Source: Diplonema papillatum
Taxonomy: Eukaryota; Euglenozoa; Diplonemea; Diplonemida; Diplonemidae
DNA: 64,000 nucleotides
Direction of reading: 5' to 3'
Assembly: GCA_030068145.1 (NCBI GenBank)
Contig: JAPJBO010000059.1
Span: forward strand, 1 to 64,000
Both the position numbers and the translations under genes were made by a program. This document shows, in pieces, positions 1-10,600 of this stretch (positions within the stretch are counted from its first letter, which is position 1; each line of letters starts with the position of its first letter). A model generated the notes under the pieces. The model had not been told where the DNA came from. It searched no databases and saw only the letters and a list, made by a program, of their open reading frames with translations.

Positions 1-60
1 TTTCACGATGTATCAAAAAAAGAGGTCAAGCAACAGATCCCGATATGAACCCAAAAACTA

Positions 61-115
61 GGGAATAGTTGAGTTGCAGCTCTTGACAAAAATAGATGGA
101 AAAAAGAAGGCGTTT
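61..115 (+). repeat. Short dispersed repeat, copy 1
   Basis: Shares GAATAGTTGAGTTGCAGCTC and AGATGGAAAAAAGAAGGCGT-like sequence with 34302-34355. Confidence 0.6.
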
Positions 116-400
116 TAATAAAACTGAGCGAAAATGAAACGATCTGGATTCCCCTTTTATATTTTATTTTTTTTTTTGTTGTTGTTTGAGCGTCACATGT
201 TTCCGTAGTTTCCCAAACGCCTCCGATGGTCTTTTTTGACGTGACAACAGGGTTGTCCTCGTAAAAACGGAAGAGGAACGAGCATCGGAAGAAGGAAGAG
301 TAGGGCGAGAGAAAACGGCAAAAATGGAGAAATGCGTTTTGGGGAAGGGGGGGGGGAAGGAACCGCACTGTTTAGGGGAGGAAAATGGGAAGGGTGGAGG

Positions 401-573
401 GGGAATTGCAAGGACGCGTTTGGAAATGGGTGCCGTGTTCTACACCGTCCTGGCCCTGTCTGCGCCGTGATTCGGCCCTTTCAGCCACGGACACGTAAAG
501 GCAGACCTGCATCAGCGTGGAAGACCTGAGTGCCTGCAGACAGGACAGCGGTGCGAGTCGGGTTTGTCAAGCG
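401..573 (+). repeat. Dispersed repeat family C, copy 1
   Basis: Similar over its length to 31835-32003. Shared blocks are GGGAATTGCAAG, AGCCACGGACACGTAAAGGC, CCTGAGTG(C/T)CTGCAGAC and GGGTTTGTCA. No protein function seen. Confidence 0.75.
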
Positions 574-1041
574 GCTGCTTGTAGCTCTTCGCCGCCAGGA
601 CCACCCGTGCTCCGTGAGCACAGGAAAATCTGTTTCGGGGAGAGGAAGGGGGTAGAAGCCCCCCCCCCAACAATCATGCAAATTGGGAGACGGGTGGGGG
701 CGGGTAGCGCGACATTCGAACTGTGTTTTCTAGGGACGTTCCCCTTTGCGGGGAACCCCCTTGCTTGTGGATCAGCCAACATTTTTTTCTCGTGGGGGGT
801 GGGTACTTGGAGTTTGCAAACGGCACGAAGAGGATTGTCTCAACGACAAACGACGGCAACAAGAACATGGTCTCAGTCGCATAACTGTCACGCAGGAACG
901 ATCTGGCTTCTCACGTGCCACGCGTTTTTCTTTTTCAGTGGGGTGTGTGCAGGGTCTATACGGCCTGAAGAACGTTTCTTGTCGGGTGCTCAAGAAGTGG
1001 TTGTTGTTCTTCTGGAAAAAAGCCGCGTCTGCAGCCCTGTT
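574..1041. other. Left intergenic segment, no gene seen
   Basis: Between repeat family C and the family A tail fragment. C9 at about 660. No recognisable protein or RNA gene. Confidence 0.4.
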
Positions 1042-1100
1042 GTATGGCAGTCTCCTCAAGCATTTCCTACAAAGCTACAAAAAAGAAAAAGCAAGGTGAG
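1042..1100 (+). repeat. SINE-like family A, 3' end only
   Basis: Contains ATGGCAGTCTCCTCAAGCAT and TTTCCTACAAAGC followed by A-rich sequence. It is the 3' tail of family A, truncated at its 5' side. Confidence 0.7.
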
Positions 1101-1436
1101 TCCCGCTGGTGGCGCAACAAACAAAAGAAAAAAAGAAGGAAGGCGCAAATCAACCGACGAAGTTCGTTCGGCGCTTTCTTTCGTTTGCTCGCGCACCAGC
1201 GGAAGTCGCCTGTTTTTGGTTCGCGTCGCACGCTGCCCAAACTACTACGATGTTTTCGTCTTTCCTTTTTTCACATCAACAACGCCTTTGCTAACACAAA
1301 GAAAGGAAAACCTTCAACACCGTCGAGAGACGGCGGTTGTTCGCGGTGAAGGAAAAAAGGGACGGGACATCAGTCCCGACCACCCTCTTCACCCAACTCA
1401 CCGCGCCCGACCTGTCGAGTTGCTTCGGCATTTTTG

Positions 1437-1580
1437 TTGAACGCTTACGCCCGCCACTAAACCCAGGGTTACCTGTGTTTCGTGTGGGCTACAGCACATT
1501 TACCTCCTTTGATCTATCGCAACTGGCAGTCTCCTCAAGCATTTCCTACAAAGCAGGTGCTTATACAAAAAAAAAAAAAC
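1437..1580 (+). repeat. SINE-like family A, copy with A-tail
   Basis: Reads TGAACGCTTACGCCCGCCAC, GTGTGGGCTACAGCACATTT and GCATTTCCTACAAAGCAGGT and ends in a run of about 12 A. Closely matches 31231-31371 and the reverse copy at 34608-34786. Its A-tail ends about 37 bp from the stop codon of the first giant gene, so it may lie within that gene's 3' UTR in antisense. Confidence 0.85.
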
Positions 1581-1615
1581 TGCTTTTTTTGTCAAGGCGC
1601 AGCGGCTGTGTAGCT

Positions 1616-4600
1616 CTACAAGTCGTCGTCTTTGTTGAGGGCGGGGGGTTCGTAGGTCGACGGCTTGTCGGCGAGGTCTGCGCCCCTCTGCGACGAGGGA
1701 GCGCGGGTCATTTTACTGGCGTTGAGGTTCGACGCCTTGCGGAGGGGGTCGTCATCCTCGTCGTCTTCGTCAGTGTGGTTTTCGTAGCCCGTATTCGCGA
1801 GCTCGATGCCGTCGTCATCGTAGTCGTCCTCGAAGATGACGGTCTTCATGGGGTCCCGCTCGTCGCGCCGGCGGATGAGGTAGAACGCGATCATCACGCA
1901 CACGAGGCACGCGACGATGCACAGCAGCGTGATGAACAGAATCTTCCACGTCTCATCATCACTGTCCCCGTCTCCGGCAGCCCCTCGTGCGTCCGTCGGC
2001 GAAAGCGTGTCGTTGTCGTCCGATTCCGGGGTCTCGACGTCTGGCGGCTCCGCTCCCGCGACCGTCAGCACGATTTCGTTGAGGCGGTCTGGCATCCAGT
2101 CCTGCTGCTTGTGCTCGATCCACCCACCCCAGTTGTCCCACGTCTCGCCCCACATCTTCCGGTACGCGCCGTTGATCCACACCTCGACTTTTTCGACGGA
2201 ATACCCATCGTCCGTGTGCGGCCTGAGCGCCCTGGCGGTGACCCTCTGCAGGTCCTCCACGGGGAAGGGACAGCTGGTGCTCCCGATGTTCCACGCCGAG
2301 CCGATTTCCGCGTCGTAAATCGCGCCCGCGTAGTGCGTTTGCGTGTCGGAGTGGAAGAAGACTGTGATGATGTTCGTCGTCGCCGCCCACTCCTCCGTCG
2401 CGGTCACCCAGAGCGTCTTGATCGTGTGCGCTGGCTGGCGCCTCGGCCGCAAGTCGAACCATTCGGAGTCGATGTGGGCTTCGTCGACGGTCGCTGTCCA
2501 CACGCCTCGCTCGAGGACGTCTGGCGAGGTCAGCCTCTGCCACTCCCCGTCCCTGTGCAGCTCGACCGACGCGACTTCCCACGCGTCGTTGTTCGTTCCT
2601 TCGTACACAAGGCTCACGTGAGATAACTCTTCGACGTCGGTGAAGTTCACGTTGAAAATCGCGAATTCGTGGGGGTGCGTCCCGTTGAGAACGCCGATCA
2701 CCGTGCTCTGCTCGTACGAGTGCATGTACAGCGCGAAGTTGTCGACGCTGCCCGCGTCGGGCGCCGGCGCCGTGCGCACCCGCAGCAGCACCGGCTCCAC
2801 GGTCAAGGATACTTCGCGCACGCTGACCGGCATCCAGTCCGCCTGCACGTATGAGATCCAGCCAGACGGGCTCTGCCAGTTCTGGCCCCACAGGGGTGCC
2901 ACGCCGCCGGCCGCGGTCATCAGCTCGACTTTTGCGACGACGTAGCCGTCGTTCGACGCGCGGAGCGCCCTGGCGGTGACCATGCGGAGCTCGGTGACGT
3001 TGAACGGGCAGTTTGTCGTCGTGATGTTCCAGATGTCGCCCTGCTGCGCGTCGTAGATCACCCCGGCGTAGTGCACCTGCGTTTCGGAGTGATAGAAGAT
3101 CGTGATGATGTTCGTAGACTCCGAGTGCTGCGCTGTGTCCGTGGTCCACACCGTCGTGATCGTGTTCACCATCGGCCTCTCGCCCATGTCGAACCACTCC
3201 GAGTCGATGTGGTCCGCGTTGATAGTCGACACCTCCGGCTGGCCCAGCTTCCCCGCCTCGATGGCATCGGGACACGCGAGGAGGTCCCACCTGTTGTCCA
3301 TGTACACTTCCACCGACTTAATTCGCCACTCGTCGTTGTTGGTGCCGTTGTACACGATGCTGATGTGCGCGAGTTCCTCGATCGCGTCCCGGAAGTCGAC
3401 GTTCATGACAACAACGCTTCCGTTGGCAGACTGGTGGACAGTCGCGACGTGGTGGTGTTCGTGGTACGTGTGCATGTAGATGTAGAACGTGTCCACGCTG
3501 CCGGAATCCTCGGCTTCGTCCGTGGTGATGCGCATCAGCGCCTTCTTCGGAGTCAGCACGACCTCATCCAGCGGCTCCGGCATCCACCCCGGCTGCTCGT
3601 GGATGATCCACCCGCCGGAGGCCTTCCAGTGCTGTCCCCACATCGGGGTGTAGACACCGTCCTGCAGCAGCTCGACCTTCTCGACGATGTACCCGTCAGC
3701 AGACGCCCGCAAGGCACGGGCCGTCACCATACGAAGCTCGCTCACGTGGAACGGACAGTTGGTGGTGGTGATGTCCCACGCGGAGCCCCGCTCCGCGTCG
3801 TAAATCGCGCCGGCGTAGTGCACCAGCGTCGCGGAGTGGTAGAAGATCGTGACGATGTTCGTCGACTCGGCGAATTCGCCGCTGCTCGTCGTCCATCTCG
3901 TCGTGACCGTGTTGCCGCCCGGTCTGGGCACGATGTCCAACCATTCCGAGTCGGGGTGGTCTCGCGTGACGATCGACACCTCCGGCAGTCCCGCGTCGCC
4001 CGCCTCCTTCGCGTCCGGGCAGAAGTACGTCCTCCACCCGTTCTTCGTGTAGACCTCGACCTTCGACACCCACCAGTCGTCGTCGTCGGATGTGGTGTCG
4101 TTGTAGACGAGGGAAATGTGCGAAATGTCGTCGAACTGCTCGAAGTCGAAGTTCAAGTACGCGACGTCGCCCGGGGCCGGGCTGTCAACGGACCCGACGA
4201 GCGTGCTCACGTGGAACGAGTGCATGTACACCGTGAAATTCGTGAGTGCGCTGCCCGCCTCGGGAGCGGTGTCCGTTGTGACGCGCAGCAGCACCGAGCT
4301 CCGGGTGAGGTACACCTCGTGGAGTGGGTCTGGCATCCACCCGGCCTGCACGTGCGAGATCCAGCCCCCGGCGGCGCCGCCCCAGTTCTGTCCGCGGAGC
4401 GTCGTGAGGCTGCCGTCTGCTTCGACTAGCTCGACCTTCTCGACGATGTACCCGTCGTTCGACGCGCGCAGCGCCCGCGCGTTGACGATGCGCAGGTCCG
4501 CCGCGGGGAAGGGGCAGTCGGCCGCGGTGATGTTCCACGACGACCCCCGTTCCGCGTCGTAGATGATCCCGGCGTAGTGCACGTGCGTGTCCGAGTGGAA

Positions 4601-7600
4601 GTAGATCGCGATGATGTTCGTCGTGTCCGCGTACTGCACATCCGCCGTCTGCCACATCGTCGTGACGACATTAACCACCTCTCTCGGCGTGTCATCGAAC
4701 CACTCCGAATCGACATGTCCCGCGTGGATAGGCTCCGGACCGTCCGCCGCATCCGGCGAAAACAGCGACACCCACTTCCCTCCTTTGTACACCTCGACCG
4801 ACTGCACCCGCCAGTCGTCGTTGAGTGTACCTTCGTACACGAGGCTGACGTGCGCCAGCTGATCGAACGCTGGGAAATCAACGCTGAAAACCGAAGCTTC
4901 GCCGGCGGCGGGAGCAACCTTCGTCGCCACCTTCGTGCTGACATCGTACGTGTGCATGTACAGCCCGAACGTGTCGTTGCTGCCGGAGTGCGGCTCGCTC
5001 GCGGTGGTGACGCGGAGCAGCTGGTTGGTGCTGTTCGTGACGAAGACGACCTCGTCGAGGGGGTTGACCATCCACGCGGCTTGCACGTGGTTGATCCACC
5101 CTGTCGTCGCCTGCCAAGTCGGGCTGTACAGAAGAGCGAGGGTGCCGTCCTCCTGCTGCAGCTCAACCTTGGCCACGATGTAGCCGTCGTTCCCGGCTCT
5201 GAGGGCGCGCGCCGTGATCATCTTGAGGTCTCCGACGGGGAACGGGCAGTCGTTCGCTGTGATGTCGACGATTTCTCCCTTCCCGACGTCGTACATGGTC
5301 CCCGCGTAGTGGACCGCCGATTCGGAGTGGTAGAAGACCGTGATGATGTTCGATGTCTCCGACCACTGGACGGTGTCGGTCGACCACATCGTCGTGATGG
5401 GGTGGACGACCTCCCGCACCGTCAGGTCGAACCACTCCGAGTCCATGTGAGTCGCGGTGATTACGGAGGCATTCACTCCGCCGGCCTTCACGGACTCCTC
5501 AAGGTCCGGGGAGGTCAACGCCCTCCAGTCCCCAGCTACGTATACTTCAACTTTGTTCACCCACCAGTCGTCCGCCGTGGTTTCCGTGCCGACGAAGCTG
5601 ACGTGTGACATGTCCTCGACGAGGTCGGTGAACTCGAAGTTGAACAACGCGACGCTTCCAGATGCAGGGCTGTCGATGGTGCCCACCTTCTCGGTCGTGT
5701 GATACGAGTGCAGGTACACGTCGAATTGCTCGGCGCTCCCGGCGTCCGCTTCGTCCGGCGTGTAAACGCGGAGCAGGAACGGGTGCTCCTTGCGCGTGAA
5801 AACGATCTCGTCCGACGGATTGGTCATCCACCCGGGCTTCTCGTGGATGATCCACCCGTCGAACCCGTTCCAAGGCTGGCCCCACAGCTTCTCGTACTTC
5901 GTCCCGGTCATGAGCTCGACCCTCTCGACGATGTACCCGTCGCCTTCCTGGCTGCGGACCGCGTTTGCCGTCACCATTTGGAGCTCCGACAGCGGGAACG
6001 GCACGTCCACCGCTTCGATCTTCCAGATAGAGCCCTTAGCCGCGTCATGGATCACCCCCGCGTAGTGCGCAACCGTCTTCGAGTGGAAGTACACGACGAT
6101 GATGCTCGTGGACTCCGCGTACTGCACAGAGGAGGTCGTCCACATCGTTTTGATGGTGTTCACACCGGCCTTGGGGTGCATATCGAACCATTCCGAGTCC
6201 ACATGCCCGGAGTAGATGCGGGCCACCCCGTTTCCGTTTTCCTCGACGTCCGGCGCGAACAGCATTTTCCAACCGCCCGGTTTGTAGTACTCGACAGCGA
6301 GCACCTGCCAGTCGTCGTCGCTGACGCCGGCGTACACTAAGCTGAAGAACGACGGCACCCCGAAGTCGTAGTCGACGTTGACGAGTTGCACCTGTCCAGC
6401 GGCCGGGGCGGCGATGGTGGCAGCGAGGATGTTCTCGTGGTACGAGTGGATGTACACGGTGAAGTTGTCGGTGCTGCCGGCGCCGGTGTCTGGCGACGTG
6501 GAGATGCGCAGCAGCGCCTTCTTCGGGGTGAGGATGACCTCGCGCACGGGGCCATCCATCCAGTCGGCCTGCACGTACGAGCACCACCCCCCGTAGTCGC
6601 CCCACGTCTGGCCCCACAGCATTTTGTACCCCGTCTCCTCCACCAGCGCCACGGTCGCCACGATGTACCCGTCGTTCGACGCGCGAAGCGAGCGTGCGGT
6701 GACCATGCGGAGCTCTTCGATGGGGAATGGGCAGTTCGTGGCGGTGATGTTCCAGATGGATCCCTGGTCCGCGTCGTAGATGACGCCGGCGTAGTGCGCC
6801 TGTGTCGCCGAGTGGTAGAAGATCGTGACGATGTTCGTCGAGTCCGCGTGCTGCTCGGAGGACGTCGTCCACATCGTCGTGATCGTGTTGACGAGCGGCC
6901 GCGGCCCCTCGTTGAACCACTCCGAGTCAATATGATCGGCAGTTATGGTCGACACCGCCGGAAGCCCATTGACACCCGCCTCCCACGCGTCGGGGCAGCT
7001 GAGGTTCTGCCACCTACCGTCCATATACGCCTCGACTAACGCCACCTGCCAGTCGTCGTTTCGGGTCCCGTCATACACCAGGCTGACGTGCGCAAGCTCG
7101 TTCACGACGTCCGTAAACTCGACGTTCAGCACCACAACGGAGCCGGCCGCCGGCGCCGCGATGGCTCCCACTCGGTTGTCCTCCGCGTACGTGTGCATGT
7201 AGACCAAAAACGAGTCTGCGCTGCCAGCGCCGGCAGCGGTGTGCGTGGTCACCCGCAGCAGCGCCTCCTTCGGCGTGAAGACCCACTCACCCGCCGGGTC
7301 GGTCCCGACCAGGCCGCCGGCGCCTTGAAACGTCTGGCCGTACATCGTCACCGGCGCGGCGCCGGAGTCGTCGGAGAGCTCCACTTTTTCAACGAGGTAC
7401 CCGTTCTCCGACGCCTGCAGCGGCTTGATGGTCACCATCAGGAGGCCCTCCATCGGGAACGGGCAGTCCACCGTGGTGACTTCGACCACGCCGCTCTGCA
7501 CCGGGTTGTAGATGGTCCCCGCGAAGTGGACCTGGTCCTGCGAGTGGTAATACACTCCGAAGACGTTTGTAGTGTCGGCCCAGTCAGTGCTCCCGCTCGT

Positions 7601-10600
7601 CCACGTAGTGGTTACCGTGTTTCGCTGGACGTCCTCGAGCGTGTCGATCCAGTGCTTCGTCGAATCGCTGGGGGTGAGAGCCGCGGTCGTCGGAGACGTG
7701 TAGTTCCTCCACCCGTCCTTCGTGTAAAGCTGGACGGAGTCTACCTGCCAGTCGTCGGTCACGGTGGCGACCTCGCTGTACACAATGCTGATGCGAGTCA
7801 ACTCGTCGATCCCGTCGAAGTCGAGGTTGAGCAGCAGCACCTCCCCGTCGGACGGGCCGTCCACCGTCGCGACCAGCGCGGCCTCCGCGTACGTGTGCAT
7901 GTAGACCGAGAAGTTCCCCGCGCAGCCGGCGCCGGCCGCGGGGTTCGTCGAGATCCGGAGCAGCACCTTCGACATCGTGAAGATGACCTCGTCGAGGGGG
8001 TCTGGCATCCACGAGGGCTTCTCGTGGATGATCCACCCCCCGTACGCCTGCCAGTGCACGCTCCAGAGCTTCAGCAGCGTGCCGTCGCTCTGCAGCAGCT
8101 CGACGGAGTCGACGATGTACCCGTCGCCGGCTGCTCGGAGCGCGCGGGCAGTCACCATGCGGAGATCCGCCAGCGGGAACGGACAGTCGACAGCTGTGAT
8201 GTTCCACGTGTCAGCCCTCTTCGGGTCGTAAATGACGCCGGCGTAGTGGGCCTGCGAGCTCGAGTGGAAGAAGATGGTGATGATGTTCGTGGAGTCGGCG
8301 TACAGCACGTCCGCCGTGTGCCACAACGTGGTGATGACGTTCACCATCGGCTTCGGCGTGATGTCGAACCACTCCGAGTCGACGTGGTCCTTGGTGATGG
8401 GCTCCGGGCCGTTCGCCGAGTCGGGCGAAAACATCGCGTGCCACGCTTTGTTTCGGTACACCTCGACGGACTCCACCCGCCAGTCGTCGTTGCGGGTGCC
8501 TTCGTACACGAGGCTGACGTGGGCGAGTTCGCGGAACTCTGCGAAGTCGATGTTAAATATCGACACTTCGCCGGCCGCCGGGGTCACCTTCTCCGCCACT
8601 TTCGTGCTGGCTTCGTGGGTGTGGAGGTACAGCCCGAACGTGTCGTTGCTACCGGCGCCCGTGGCGCTCGCGGTTGTGACGCGCAGGAGCATGTCCGTGG
8701 CGAGTTCTGTGAACACGACCTCGTCTACCGCGTCGGCCATCCACGAAGGCTGCTCGTGGTTGATCCACCCGCCAGCGTCCTCCCAAGTCTGACCCCACAT
8801 CGGCACGTACGTCCCGTCCGCCTTCTTCAGCTCGACCTTCTCGAGGATGTACCCGTCGTTCGGTGCCCGCAGCGCCCTGGCGGTCACCATGCGGAGGTCG
8901 CTAACGGGGAAGGGGCAGTCTTTCGCCGTGATGTCCCAGGCCTCCCCTTTCTTCGCGTCGTGGATGACGCCAGCGTAGTGGACCGTCGACTCGGAGTGGT
9001 AGAAGATGACGACGATGTTCGTGCTGTCAGCGAAGTCGATCGTGGCGGTCGTCCACTTCGTCGAGACTTCGTTCACGACCGGTCTTTCCGTCATGTCGAA
9101 CCACTCAGAGTCGATGTGGGCGGCGGTGATGATCGACGCGTTCGGTCCGCCCGCTTTCACGGACTCGATCTGATCCGGGGAAGACAATGATTTCCAGTCG
9201 TTGCCCTCGTACACCTCGACGGCCGCGATCCACCAATCGTCGTCGTTGGTGCCGTCGAGCACGATACTGATGTGCGACAGGGATGCAACGCCGTCGGTGA
9301 ACTCGAAATCGAACAGCGCGACTGCCCCAACCGTGGGGCTGTCGACCGTGGCGACCATCTTCGATGTGCGGTATGAGTGCAGGTACACAGAGAATTTCTC
9401 GGCGCTGCCGGCGGAGGCGTCGTCGAGGCTCGTCCGGATCCGCATCAAAAACGGGTTCTCGTTCACGGTCAGCACGACTTCGTCCGTCGGATCCGCCATC
9501 CACCCGGGCTTATGGTGCGTAATCCAACCGCCGTACGCGTTCCACGGCTGGCCCCACATCTTCTGATAACCAGTGCCCAGCAGGATTTCGACCTTTTCCA
9601 CCACGAACCCGTCTCCCGAAGCGCCGGCCCCCTGGCCTTCCCGCAGGGCGTTTGCGGTGACCATCTTCAAGTCCGCTAGGGGGAACGGGCAGTCGACAGC
9701 TTCGATCACCCACACGGATCCCTCCGATGGGTCGTAAATCACGCCCGCGTAGTGGGCCTGCGTCGCGGAGTGGAAGTGGACGACGATGATGTTCGTCGAC
9801 CCGGCGAACACGTCGTTCGACTTGGTGACCCACAACGTCTTGATCGTGTTCGCCGCCGCCTTCGGGTGCATGTCGAACCACTCTGAGTCGATGTGTCCCG
9901 AGTTGATTCGGGCAAACCCGTCACCCGACTGCAGAGCGTCCGGGCACGTGAGCAGCTTCCACCCACCCTTCTTGTAGTACTCGACTGATTTCACCTGCCA
10001 TTCGTCGTTCGCGGTGCCTTCGTAGACCAAGCTGACGTACGACAGAGGGACCTCCGAAACAAAGTCGACGTTGACGAGGGTCGCATTGCCGGAGGCAGGT
10101 GCTGCTACGGTGGCAGCCCGGACCACCTCGTGGTACGAGTGAATGTTCATCGCGAAGCTGTCGGCACTGCCGGAGTCTGCGGCTCCGTTCGTCGTGATCC
10201 GGAACAGCAGCTTCTTCGGCGTCAGGACAACCTCATCCAGCGGGTCGGGCATCCAGCTGGGCTGCTGGTGGTTGACCCAGCCCCCGCTGCTCTCCCAGGT
10301 CTGGCCGTACATGGTCGAAAAGGACCCGTCGGCCTGCTCCAACTCCACCTTCTCCAGAATCCAGCCGTCGCTGGCCTCAGAGCGCAGGGCCCTAACGGTA
10401 ACCATGCGGAGTTCGGATAGAGGGAACGGGCAATCGGTAGCTGTCACAGTCACCTCTTGCCCATTCGTTGGATCGGCGACGCTTCCCGCGTAGTGAACTT
10501 CCAGGTCCGAGTGGTAGAAGATGATGAAGAGGTTGTCCGATTCCGAGGACGCCGCCGTCGAAGTAAACCACTTCGTTGTGATGGTGTTCACGGATGACCT

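Noticed and set aside
1337-2626. 429-codon plus-strand frame at the left edge
   Set aside because: Antisense to the end of the first giant gene, with no domain. The minus-strand frame has a signal peptide, repeats and a membrane segment.
7088-9190. 700-codon open frame on the plus strand inside the first giant gene
   Set aside because: It is rich in Arg, Val, His and Asp and mirrors the minus-strand repeats. Its length follows from the codon bias of the giant gene. Similar shadows occur throughout both giant genes.
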